In this document: positions 1-7,897 of the stretch, one piece after another
Numbering within the stretch: position 1 is the first letter of the stretch
Layout: every line of letters begins with the position of its first letter
Assembly (NCBI GenBank): GCA_030746435.1
Contig: JASLMV010000006.1
Location: 1 to 64,000, forward strand
Direction of reading: 5' to 3'
DNA: 64,000 nucleotides
Source of the DNA: Gammaproteobacteria bacterium
GTDB taxonomy: Bacteria > Pseudomonadota > Gammaproteobacteria > Steroidobacterales > GCA-2729495
Program-made: the position numbers and the translations under genes
The notes under the pieces: generated by a model
The model's input: the letters and a program-made list of their open reading frames with translations, nothing else
Databases searched by the model: none
Told to the model about the DNA's origin: nothing

Positions 1-920
1 AGACATTAGGCCCCGACGTGGTCTACACGGTTTTTGGTCCTACCTATGTGCGCTTTTCCGCGCCACACCTGTGCGGTGTTGCGGTCGGTTGGGTTACTCA
101 TTCCACCCGGCTCGCATATTCGACCCTGCCCGGCGGGTTGAGCCGGTTACGAACTTTTCTCAAGTGCATTTATAAGGGCTTCTGGCTGCGCTTTGCCGAC
201 CGTTGGGTTGTTGAGGCCGACACGGCCAGGCAGGGCATGCACAGGCGGTTACGGATACCGCCAGCAAAGGTGAGCATCATCCCCAACTCCTGCGCGGCAG
301 TTTTCAACAGCGCGCAGCTCGATCCGGTCAGCCGGCCGCGAAGCACCGATACGCTAAGGCTGCTTTATGTATCTGCTTATTACCCGCATAAACACATAGA
401 GTTTATCCCCGAGGTTGCGGCCGCACTTACGGATATTGCGCCGGGCAGAGACTTCGAGTTTATTCTGACACTGCCGGAGGACGATGAGGAAACGGTGCGG
501 ATACTGCAAAAGGCTGCCGATCTCGGCGTCCGCCAGAGGCTGAAGAATGCGGGCAGGGTATCGCTTAATGGCGTCATCGAACTCTATCGTGATGTGCATA
601 TATGTTTCATGCCGTCATTGCTCGAAACTTTCAGTGCGACTTATCCGGAGGCAATGGCCATGGGGCGCCCGATAGTGACAACCGACCTGGGATTTGCCCG
701 TGCTGTCTGTGGCGATGCTGCTGAGTACTATTCGCCGCTCGATGCAGAAGATGCAGCACGGGCGATCCTGCGGCTCACCGACAGTGCTGAGGTCTGGGAT
801 GCCAGGCAGCAGGCGGGCGCCCGCGTTCTGGCCGATCTGCCGACGGCACGGCAGAAATATGAGCTTTACGTGGACGCGATCCGTGTCGCCGCAGGGCTTC
901 CGGAGGCGCAGGTTGGCTAA
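1..920 (+). CDS. Glycosyltransferase family 4, 5' end outside window
   Basis: GT-B retaining glycosyltransferase, expected to transfer a sugar from a nucleotide-sugar donor to a lipid-linked glycan at the cytoplasmic face of the inner membrane. The frame is open to the left edge: the codons before the first GTG at 18 read TLGPD and continue smoothly into VVYTVFGPTYV, so the true start lies upstream and this entry is partial. The C-terminal Glycos_transf_1 region begins near LLYVSAYYPHKH, and MPSLLETFSATYPEAMAMGRPIV is the usual nucleotide-sugar-binding E-x7-E-like segment. It heads the plus-strand polysaccharide cluster, 83 bp before the bi-domain oxidoreductase. The exact sugar cannot be read from the sequence. 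Confidence 0.85.
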   Translation, partial: TLGPDVVYTVFGPTYVRFSAPHLCGVAVGWVTHSTRLAYSTLPGGLSRLRTFLKCIYKGFWLRFADRWVVEADTARQGMHRRLRIPPAKVSIIPNSCAAVFNSAQLDPVSRPRSTDTLRLLYVSAYYPHKHIEFIPEVAAALTDIAPGRDFEFILTLPEDDEETVRILQKAADLGVRQRLKNAGRVSLNGVIELYRDVHICFMPSLLETFSATYPEAMAMGRPIVTTDLGFARAVCGDAAEYYSPLDAEDAARAILRLTDSAEVWDARQQAGARVLADLPTARQKYELYVDAIRVAAGLPEAQVG

Positions 921-1003
921 AATGTGATGGAAAGTCGGCCAAACCTGCACATTAATCTATATAGTCGCCGTAGCCTGAATAAGCCGGGCGGAACAGGGAA
1001 ACG

Positions 1004-3145
1004 ATGAAACAAATTCTTCAGGACCTGAAAGACGGAGGCACACACGTTGTCGATGTGCCTGCGCCTGCTGTCCGGCCTGGCCATGTGCTGGTGCGCTCGG
1101 CGGTGTCGCTGATTTCGGCGGGGACCGAAAGAATGCTCGTGGAATTTGGACGATCGAATATGCTAGCCAAGGCCCGGCAGCAGCCGGACAAGGTTCGCAT
1201 GGTCCTGGACAAGGTGAAGACCGACGGCCTCGCGCCGACGATAAAGGCGGTCCGGTCGAAACTGGATCAGCCACTGCCGCTTGGTTACAGCAACGTGGGA
1301 ATCATCCTGGAGGTTGGGGAAGATATTACCGATCTTGCGGTGGGCGACCTGATCGTTTCGAATGGCCCGCATGCGGAAATTGTCTGCGTGCCGCGCAACC
1401 TTTGCGCGAAAGTGCCTGAAGGAGTCAGCGAAGAATCTGCGGCATTCACAGTTCTGGCCGCAATTGCTTTACAGGGTATACGCCTGATTAATCCCTCGCT
1501 CGGCGAGAACATTGTTGTTACAGGACTCGGGCTTATTGGCCTGGTAGCCGTCCAGTTGTTGCGTGCAAATGGCTGCAATGTGATGGGTATAGATACCGAC
1601 TCCGGCCGTGTTGCGATGGCTGCGCAGCTCGGTGCCCGGGCCGTGGACTTGTCGGCGGGAGAAGACCCGCTGGAAAGTGCCGCCGTATTTTCCAACGGCA
1701 GGGGCGTAGATGCTGTATTGCTGACGGCGTCTACCAAGAGCGATGAACCCGTGCACCAGGCTGCTGAAATGTGCCGCAAGCGCGGCCGTATAGTGCTCGT
1801 CGGTGTTACCGGCCTAAAACTTTCCCGCGCCGATTTTTATGAGAAAGAAATCAGTTTCCAGGTTTCGTGTTCTTATGGTCCTGGTCGCTACGACCCGGCC
1901 TACGAAGATCAGGGTCAGGACTATCCTTTCGGCCTCGTACGCTGGACTGAACAGCGCAACTTCGAGGCAGTGCTCGATTTGATGGCAGCCGGCTCGTTGA
2001 GTGTCGACAGCCTGATCTCACACCGCTTCCCTATAGATGCTGCCGGGCAGGCTTACGATTTGCTGGCAAGCGAATCGCCATTGGGCATTGTGTTGGAGTA
2101 TCCGGTGGATGATTCGGCCGACAGGCTCGCCAGTAGCGACCGTGTTGTGGTTCTCAACGACGGCCAGGCGCGTAAGGCAGGCAAAGGCATCATCGGTATG
2201 ATCGGCTCGGGAAATTACGCGAGCGGAACCCTGATACCGGCATTCCGCGATGCGGGGGCAACGCTCGGGATTATCGTAAGTGCCGGTGGCGTAAGCAGTG
2301 TCCATTCGGGCAAAAAATTCGGGTTCGAAAGCGCAACAACCGATGCCGATACAGTGCCGGCCAGCGAGTCTGTCGACACGGTGGTGGTAGCGACGCGCCA
2401 CGATACTCATGCCCGGTACGCTGTGCCTGCGTTGCAATCCGGCAAGCACGTGTTTGTCGAAAAGCCTCTGGCTATTAACCGCGCGGAGCTTGACCAGATA
2501 GAAGCGGCTTATGCGACGGCCAGCGGGCAACCGATACTGATGGTTGGTTTTAACCGCCGTTTTTCGCCGTTGACGGAAAAGCTAAAAGCGCTACTGGATA
2601 CGAAGTCAGAACCTAAGTCTTTCATCATGACCGTTAACGCGGGAGCGGTACCGGACGATCACTGGGTCCAGGATCCGGTGCAGGGCGGCGGCAGGATTAT
2701 CGGCGAAGCCTGCCACTTTATAGACCTGCTCAGGTTTCTTGCCGCGAGTCCCATCGTCAGTGTCAGCAGCATGCAAATGGGTGTCGCCCCCGGCATCAAC
2801 ATCAGGGATGACAAGGCGAGTATCAGCCTCGCATTTGCCGATGGATCATTTGGAACGGTGCACTACCTGGCAAATGGCCACCGTTCTTTCCCGAAAGAAC
2901 GGCTGGAAGTTTTCTGTGGTGGCGCCGTGCTCCAACTCGATAACTTCCGTAGCTTGCTGGGTTTCGGGTGGCCCGGCTTTGCCAGGATGAAACTGCGCCG
3001 CCAGGATAAGGGAAATGCAGCCTGTGTCGCCGCATTTATCAAAGCGGTTAGAGAGGGTAGTGCCGCACCTATCCCTGCAGAGGAAATTTTTGAAGTCAGC
3101 CGCGCTACCTTCGATGCGGTTGATGGCTTTTCGGCTTCCGGGTGA
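1004..3145 (+). CDS. Bi-domain oxidoreductase (MDR dehydrogenase + Gfo/Idh/MocA)
   Basis: Fusion of two NAD(P)-dependent oxidoreductase modules, a known type in exopolysaccharide clusters, probably oxidising or epimerising a sugar nucleotide. Residues about 1-365 are a medium-chain alcohol-dehydrogenase-like unit with a Rossmann motif TGLGLIG at about 173-179. From about residue 394 a Gfo/Idh/MocA unit starts with a second nucleotide-binding motif (GMIGSGNYASG), and the family's EKP motif lies at about 486-488. The 713-residue length fits the fused family. The start is supported by an AGGGAA ribosome site 4-9 bases before ATG 1004. It sits between glycosyltransferase and heparinase genes. The substrate is not predictable; the fusion itself is plain from the reading frame. 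Confidence 0.88.
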   Translation: MKQILQDLKDGGTHVVDVPAPAVRPGHVLVRSAVSLISAGTERMLVEFGRSNMLAKARQQPDKVRMVLDKVKTDGLAPTIKAVRSKLDQPLPLGYSNVGIILEVGEDITDLAVGDLIVSNGPHAEIVCVPRNLCAKVPEGVSEESAAFTVLAAIALQGIRLINPSLGENIVVTGLGLIGLVAVQLLRANGCNVMGIDTDSGRVAMAAQLGARAVDLSAGEDPLESAAVFSNGRGVDAVLLTASTKSDEPVHQAAEMCRKRGRIVLVGVTGLKLSRADFYEKEISFQVSCSYGPGRYDPAYEDQGQDYPFGLVRWTEQRNFEAVLDLMAAGSLSVDSLISHRFPIDAAGQAYDLLASESPLGIVLEYPVDDSADRLASSDRVVVLNDGQARKAGKGIIGMIGSGNYASGTLIPAFRDAGATLGIIVSAGGVSSVHSGKKFGFESATTDADTVPASESVDTVVVATRHDTHARYAVPALQSGKHVFVEKPLAINRAELDQIEAAYATASGQPILMVGFNRRFSPLTEKLKALLDTKSEPKSFIMTVNAGAVPDDHWVQDPVQGGGRIIGEACHFIDLLRFLAASPIVSVSSMQMGVAPGINIRDDKASISLAFADGSFGTVHYLANGHRSFPKERLEVFCGGAVLQLDNFRSLLGFGWPGFARMKLRRQDKGNAACVAAFIKAVREGSAAPIPAEEIFEVSRATFDAVDGFSASG

Positions 3146-3169
3146 GCCGGGGCACAGGCGACTAGCTTT

Positions 3170-4849
3170 GTGACCGGACCGATGAGGCGCCTTGGCCTTT
3201 ACCTGAATACGGTGCGCTGGCTGCGGTTGTCGCAGTTAGTGTGGTTCGTATACCGGCGGCTGCGGCCGGTAATCAACCCGGCCGCCATTGACCTTGAAGA
3301 GTCACGTAGTTCGATTGCAGGTGTTGCTTTTGTCAAAGGTCCGCAGCCCCAGGTAAACGAACTGCGTTTCCTGAATGTGAGCCGGCCGGCAGATCCGGCA
3401 ACGATTGACTGGCATCCGGCCGACGTATCGCGTCTATGGCTTTACAACCTGCATTACTTCGATTATCTCCAGTGGCAGGCTATTCCGGGAGCCGATAAAT
3501 CTGCCTATATAGAGAGCTGGATCGGTGCAAACCCGATGGGGACGGAAGGCGCCTGGGAGCCGTACACCGTCTCGCTGCGTATCGTTAACTGGATCAGGTA
3601 TTTTAGTAAATATCCGGGCAAGGTCCCGCGGGAATGGCAGCTTAGCCTTATCAACCAGGTAAACTGGCTGGGTAAGAATATGGAAAACCATATTCTTGCC
3701 AATCACTTGTTAAAAAATGCGAAGGCCCTGGTAATTGCCGGCGCGTGGTTCAAGGGGCCGCGGGGCAAAAGTTTTTTCAAGCAGGGCCTGGATATTTTTC
3801 TCAACCAGATCGGTGAGCAGTTTCTTGCCGATGGTGGGCACTTCGAGCGCAGCCCTATGTATCACAATATCGCGCTGGAGGACTGCCTGGATGTATACAA
3901 CGTATTAGTTGCCCTGCCGGAACTCGCGGGAGCGCAATCACTGGCAAGAATCCGCGACATCAGCCTGCGGGCCCTGCGTTTTCTCGACGATACCCTGGCA
4001 GCCGATGGTTGCATCTACTTGTTTAACGATGCCGCCCATGACATTGCCCCTGATCCGGGTTTGCTCATCGACTATGGTCAGTGTCTGGTGGAATACGAGC
4101 GCGCCCCGACAGCCGCCAGGCCGGTGCGGATCAGCAAACCGGATTCCGGTTACTACGGCTACAGGCATGGCAATGACAGTTTGCTGATAGATGCGGGACA
4201 CATTGGGCCAAACTATCAACCGGGCCATGCTCACTGCGATACCCTGAGTTATGAATACTGTATAAACGGCCGCCGCCTGATCGTGGACTCCGGCGTTTAC
4301 GGATACGAAGACGATGCCGCACGCAACGAGCTGCGTGGTACGGCGGCACACAATACACTCATGGTTGACGGCGAGGAACAATCCGAGATCTGGAGCACCT
4401 TCCGGGTTGCCCGCCGCGCACGCCCACATCACGTAGAACTTTCGCAGATTGATGCCAACCGGATCATATTTTCCGGAAGCCATGACGGCTATCGACGGCT
4501 GCCGGCCCGCATCACGCATACCCGTTCCATAGAGGCTCGTATCGCGCAGGGGCTGTCTGTCAGCGATTCGCTAACCGGTAGCGGTTCCTGCCAGGCGGAA
4601 AGCTACATCCATTTTCATCCGGATGCGGAGCTTATCGGGTGTGGACCGCACGAATGGGCGGTCATCTTTAATGGCGAAGAGCAGGCGGTACTCACGGTGT
4701 CCGAAGACTGTTCTGTCAGGCTTGATCGCGCGGCTTACTGCCCGCGCTTCGGTGTGCGGCTTGCCGGCCCGGTGCTGGTGTTGTCCGGCGAGGGGCCGCT
4801 GCCGCTGGTGCTGGGTTACCGCCTGGACCGGCGTATGACGGATGCCTGA
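3170..4849 (+). CDS. Heparinase II/III family protein
   Basis: Alginate-lyase/heparinase II-III-like polysaccharide lyase, which in this family cleaves uronic-acid polymers by beta-elimination; in biosynthetic clusters such proteins are thought to edit or clear the polymer. An N-terminal all-alpha toroid region is followed by a beta-sandwich. Candidate catalytic positions are Tyr231-His232 (in SPMYHNIAL) and His353/His355 in PGHAHCDTLSYEY. The start is GTG at 3170; ATG at 3182 is an alternative, giving a protein four residues shorter. No signal peptide is evident, so export is unclear. It lies 24 bp after the bi-domain oxidoreductase, so the two are probably co-transcribed. Family assignment is firm; activity on the local polymer is inference. 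Confidence 0.85.
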   Translation: MTGPMRRLGLYLNTVRWLRLSQLVWFVYRRLRPVINPAAIDLEESRSSIAGVAFVKGPQPQVNELRFLNVSRPADPATIDWHPADVSRLWLYNLHYFDYLQWQAIPGADKSAYIESWIGANPMGTEGAWEPYTVSLRIVNWIRYFSKYPGKVPREWQLSLINQVNWLGKNMENHILANHLLKNAKALVIAGAWFKGPRGKSFFKQGLDIFLNQIGEQFLADGGHFERSPMYHNIALEDCLDVYNVLVALPELAGAQSLARIRDISLRALRFLDDTLAADGCIYLFNDAAHDIAPDPGLLIDYGQCLVEYERAPTAARPVRISKPDSGYYGYRHGNDSLLIDAGHIGPNYQPGHAHCDTLSYEYCINGRRLIVDSGVYGYEDDAARNELRGTAAHNTLMVDGEEQSEIWSTFRVARRARPHHVELSQIDANRIIFSGSHDGYRRLPARITHTRSIEARIAQGLSVSDSLTGSGSCQAESYIHFHPDAELIGCGPHEWAVIFNGEEQAVLTVSEDCSVRLDRAAYCPRFGVRLAGPVLVLSGEGPLPLVLGYRLDRRMTDA

Positions 4850-4947
4850 ATGCACCGCCGGTGGCAAACAAGCCGGAAAAGGCCCCGGCAGAGCTAAACC
4901 ATTGACATAATTACAGGGTTTGGCGGCCCAAAGCTGCTGCAAGCCAC

Positions 4948-4953
4948 TATAAT
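4948..4953 (+). promoter_or_regulatory. Candidate -10 box (TATAAT) upstream of exosortase operon
   Basis: A perfect TATAAT lies 46 bases before the short ORF at 4999 and 213 bases before the exosortase start. The hexamer 17 bases upstream (GGCCCA) does not resemble a -35 box, and the TTGACA at 4902-4907 is 40 bases away, too far to pair with it. If real, the promoter would need an activator. Confidence 0.35.
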
Positions 4954-4998
4954 TGCAGGTCGGGCGGCCTGTGCCGGGCTGTTTGAGACAAGGACTAA

Positions 4999-5073
4999 AT
5001 GTGGATGAATTTGCTTAACTTCCGGAACAGGGGCGGCTCGTATCTGGTGATCGTTAACCCAGGGTGTTACTAA
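4999..5073 (+). CDS. Possible 24-residue leader peptide ORF
   Basis: Short ORF, too small to be sure of, starting MWMNLLNFRNRGG and ending NPGCY. It has an AAGGA ribosome site five bases before its ATG and lies downstream of the TATAAT box at 4948. It could be a translated leader of the exosortase transcript or a chance ORF. No homology is recognised. Confidence 0.25.
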   Translation: MWMNLLNFRNRGGSYLVIVNPGCY

Positions 5074-5165
5074 CGGAGCCCCAACGGCAAAAAAACAAGA
5101 ACAAGAACCACAGTCTGGTAGCACCCGAATGTACCTGGAATTAGCAACACAGTCAGGATGACCTG

Positions 5166-6761
5166 ATGGCGAACGGCGAACAAAACACAGTCAATCTGTC
5201 CCGACAAAATTGGTCGTGGCTGTTGCTGCCGGCCCTTATTTTGGTAGCCATGCTGGTGCTTTTCCGTGACGGGCTGGGGCTCATGGTGTCCTGGTGGGAA
5301 GCCAAGCCCGAGTATAACCACGGGTACCTTATACCCGTAGTCGCTGCATATCTGCTCTTGTTGCGAGCGGACGCTTTTCGCGCAGCCGACATACGCGGCT
5401 CCTGGAGTGGGCTGGTGCTGCTGATTTTCGGACTCATATTCCTTGTGTTGGGTAATTTGAGCGCCGTCTACGTCATCACCCAGTACGCCTTCCTGATTAC
5501 CCTCATGGGCCTCGTGGTGATTGCGTATGGCTGGAAGGGTGCGATTATCCTGTGGGCGCCGATTGCTTATCTCTTCTTCATGATCCCGCTGCCCAACTTC
5601 CTGTACGACAACCTGTCAAATGAATTGCAGTTGATGTCCTCGGAAACCGGCGTGTCCTTTCTACGTATGGCGGGTGTATCTGTCTTTCTCGAGGGTAACG
5701 TAATCGATCTGGGCGAATTCAAACTGCAGGTAGCTGAGGCCTGCAGCGGTTTACGATACCTGTTTCCGCTAATGAGTTTTGGCTTCCTTTGCGCATTTCT
5801 GTTCCGGGGTGCGGTCTGGCAGAAAGTAATTATTTTTCTGTCCAGCGTTCCGATTACGCTTTTAATGAATAGTTTTCGGATTGGCGTGATCGGCCTTCTT
5901 GTCGAACACTATGGCATTTCGATGGCTCGGGGGTTCCTGCATGATTTCGAGGGCTGGATTATCTTCATGGCCTGCGTTGGCATACTATTTTTTGAGATGT
6001 GGTTATTGGCCCTGTTAAGCAGACGGCCGCTTGCCGATATTTTTGATGTCCGGGTTCCGCCGATGTCCGATTTTGCGGTATTCATGCCGCGCATCCGTCC
6101 CTCGAATTACAATGCGGGGCTACTTGGCCTGTTCCTGGCCCTCAGCATTTTTACGTTTACCTACCAGTCACGTGAAGAATTCATTCCCGAGCGCAGCCTG
6201 CTAAGCACTTTCCCCCTTGTGCTGAATGAATGGCGCGGGCAGGAACAGGGGATGGAGCAGCGGTTGGTCGAAAACCTGGAGCTCGATGATTATCTGATGG
6301 CCAGGTTTGTGCGCGACGGTGACCAGACTTCGGTTGAGCTCTATATCGCCTACTACAGTTCGCAACGCAAAGGCGCTTCCGTTCATTCACCGCGTGCTTG
6401 TTTGCCGGGCGGGGGCTGGACTATCGAAAGTTTTGACGAGTATCCCGTCAGCAACGTGGGCCCGGAGTTAGCAACGGTAAACGTCAACCGTGCAGTTATC
6501 TCTTTGGGCGCCAGCCGCCAGCTCGTTTACTACTGGTTTCAGCAGCGCGGCCGGAATATCACCAATGAGTACCTCGTTAAATGGTTCATATTCTGGGATT
6601 CGCTGACCAGGAACCGGACGGACGGTGCGTTGGTACGCCTTGTAACACCAGTGCCGGAGTCGATGGATATAGGTGAGGCGGACATTCGCATGCAGGAATT
6701 TATCCGGGATATTGACCCCACCCTCGCGTTTTATATACCGCGTGGCATAGAGGAAAGCTGA
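5166..6761 (+). CDS. Exosortase fused to EpsI domain (XrtD-like)
   Basis: Multi-pass inner-membrane cysteine transpeptidase that recognises PEP-CTERM-type C-terminal sorting signals, fused to the EpsI partner. Residues about 1-295 carry eight or so membrane segments with the exosortase triad: Cys193 in EACSGLR, Arg238 in SFRIG and His259 in HDFEGW. The C-terminal part (about 315-525) has the EpsI signature HSPRACLPGGGW. The fused layout matches the exosortase D/VPLPA-CTERM type known from family descriptions. The ATG at 5166 has AGGA eight bases upstream. It is followed within 10 bp by the epimerase, then PrsT, as in other EPS/exosortase loci. No protein with a PEP-CTERM or VPLPA tail is encoded in this window, so its substrates lie elsewhere. 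Confidence 0.92.
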   Translation: MANGEQNTVNLSRQNWSWLLLPALILVAMLVLFRDGLGLMVSWWEAKPEYNHGYLIPVVAAYLLLLRADAFRAADIRGSWSGLVLLIFGLIFLVLGNLSAVYVITQYAFLITLMGLVVIAYGWKGAIILWAPIAYLFFMIPLPNFLYDNLSNELQLMSSETGVSFLRMAGVSVFLEGNVIDLGEFKLQVAEACSGLRYLFPLMSFGFLCAFLFRGAVWQKVIIFLSSVPITLLMNSFRIGVIGLLVEHYGISMARGFLHDFEGWIIFMACVGILFFEMWLLALLSRRPLADIFDVRVPPMSDFAVFMPRIRPSNYNAGLLGLFLALSIFTFTYQSREEFIPERSLLSTFPLVLNEWRGQEQGMEQRLVENLELDDYLMARFVRDGDQTSVELYIAYYSSQRKGASVHSPRACLPGGGWTIESFDEYPVSNVGPELATVNVNRAVISLGASRQLVYYWFQQRGRNITNEYLVKWFIFWDSLTRNRTDGALVRLVTPVPESMDIGEADIRMQEFIRDIDPTLAFYIPRGIEES

Positions 6762-6771
6762 GGCCCGGACT

Positions 6772-7887
6772 ATGTCGGAAGAAACCCTGGTACACCTGAT
6801 AGCGGCAGCCCGGCCTAATTTTATGAAGGTTGCGCCTCTTTACCATGCGTTATCCGCGAATGACAGATTCAATGTACGGCTGGTACATACGGGCCAGCAC
6901 TACGATGCGAATATGTCGCAGGCATTTTTCGACGATCTCGGATTGCCTCAGCCGCATCACTACCTTGAAGTAGGCAGCGGCACACATGCCGAACAAACCG
7001 CTAAAGTCATGATGCGCTACGAGGAGACAGTCACGCAGGAGCTTCCCGACTGGACGGTCGTTGTAGGTGATGTCAATTCCACAGCAGCGGTGGCCATGGT
7101 ATGTGCAAAATTACTTATACCGGTCGTACACCTGGAGGCGGGGCTGCGCAGCGGTGACCGGTCCATGCCTGAGGAGATTAACAGGCTTATAACGGATACG
7201 ATTGCTGACCTGTTATGGACGCCGTCACCCGACGCGGATGAAAACCTGCTGAAGGAAGGTGTGGCGGCGGCGCGCATCGAACTTGTCGGCAACATCATGA
7301 TCGATTCTTACGAACTCATGCGCGAGCGCATAGAGGCTGCCGATACGGGTGCCAAGCTGGGTGTCGCGGGTGATCAATTTGGCGTCGTTACGCTGCACCG
7401 GCCGGCAAATGTTGATGCGCGTGCTTCGCTTGAATTACTGGTAAATCAGCTCCTGTGCGCATCCGAGCAGTTGAAACTGGTGTTTCCGGTACACCCGCGC
7501 ACCCGCAAATCGCTGGAGAGCCATGGCCTGCTGGACAGGCTGGCGTCGAGCTCCCGGATTCAGCTCATAGAGCCACTCAGTTACATAGAGTTTATGAGCC
7601 TGGTTAACGGCGCCATGCTGGCGGTTACCGATTCCGGGGGTATACAGGAAGAAACGACTTATCTGGACATCCCCTGCCTGACCCTGCGTCCGAATACCGA
7701 GCGGCCAATAACTGTGACCCAGGGCAGCAATCGCCTGGTCAAGCCGGCGGAGTTGCTTGATAACATAGAAAAGGTACTGGCCGGGGACTGGCCGGCAAGC
7801 CGCTGTCCTGACCTGTGGGACGGGCGGACGGCACCGCGATGCGTAAAGAGTCTGGAAACATATTTGGATGCTGCGTCGGCAGCCTGA
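6772..7887 (+). CDS. wecB: UDP-N-acetylglucosamine 2-epimerase (non-hydrolysing)
   Basis: Cytoplasmic enzyme interconverting UDP-GlcNAc and UDP-ManNAc, supplying an amino sugar for the local polysaccharide. Family residues are in place: Asp100 in VGDVNST, Glu122 in HLEAGLRSGD, Glu134/Glu135 in MPEEINR, and His209 in LHRPANVD. The C-terminal SGGIQEE motif binds the UDP part. The 371-residue length is normal. It starts 10 bp after the exosortase stop and ends 10 bp before the preferred start of prsT, so the three genes form a tight unit. No UDP-ManNAc dehydrogenase (WecC) is found in the window. Confidence 0.95.
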   Translation: MSEETLVHLIAAARPNFMKVAPLYHALSANDRFNVRLVHTGQHYDANMSQAFFDDLGLPQPHHYLEVGSGTHAEQTAKVMMRYEETVTQELPDWTVVVGDVNSTAAVAMVCAKLLIPVVHLEAGLRSGDRSMPEEINRLITDTIADLLWTPSPDADENLLKEGVAAARIELVGNIMIDSYELMRERIEAADTGAKLGVAGDQFGVVTLHRPANVDARASLELLVNQLLCASEQLKLVFPVHPRTRKSLESHGLLDRLASSSRIQLIEPLSYIEFMSLVNGAMLAVTDSGGIQEETTYLDIPCLTLRPNTERPITVTQGSNRLVKPAELLDNIEKVLAGDWPASRCPDLWDGRTAPRCVKSLETYLDAASAA

Positions 7888-7897
7888 AGGGTCACTT

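Larger units (their letters stand above)
4850..5165 (+). other. 316-bp intergenic region before the exosortase gene
   Basis: Separates the heparinase gene from the exosortase gene. It holds a TATAAT box at 4948-4953, a 24-codon ORF with its own ribosome site at 4999-5073, and then an A-rich stretch (5090-5105) before the exosortase ribosome site AGGA at about 5154-5157. No strong terminator hairpin was seen. It probably carries a separate promoter for the exosortase half of the cluster. Confidence 0.5.

Noticed and set aside
4902-4907. TTGACA as a -35 box for the TATAAT at 4948
   Set aside because: The two hexamers are 40 bp apart, far from the 15-19 bp needed, so they cannot form one sigma-70 promoter.
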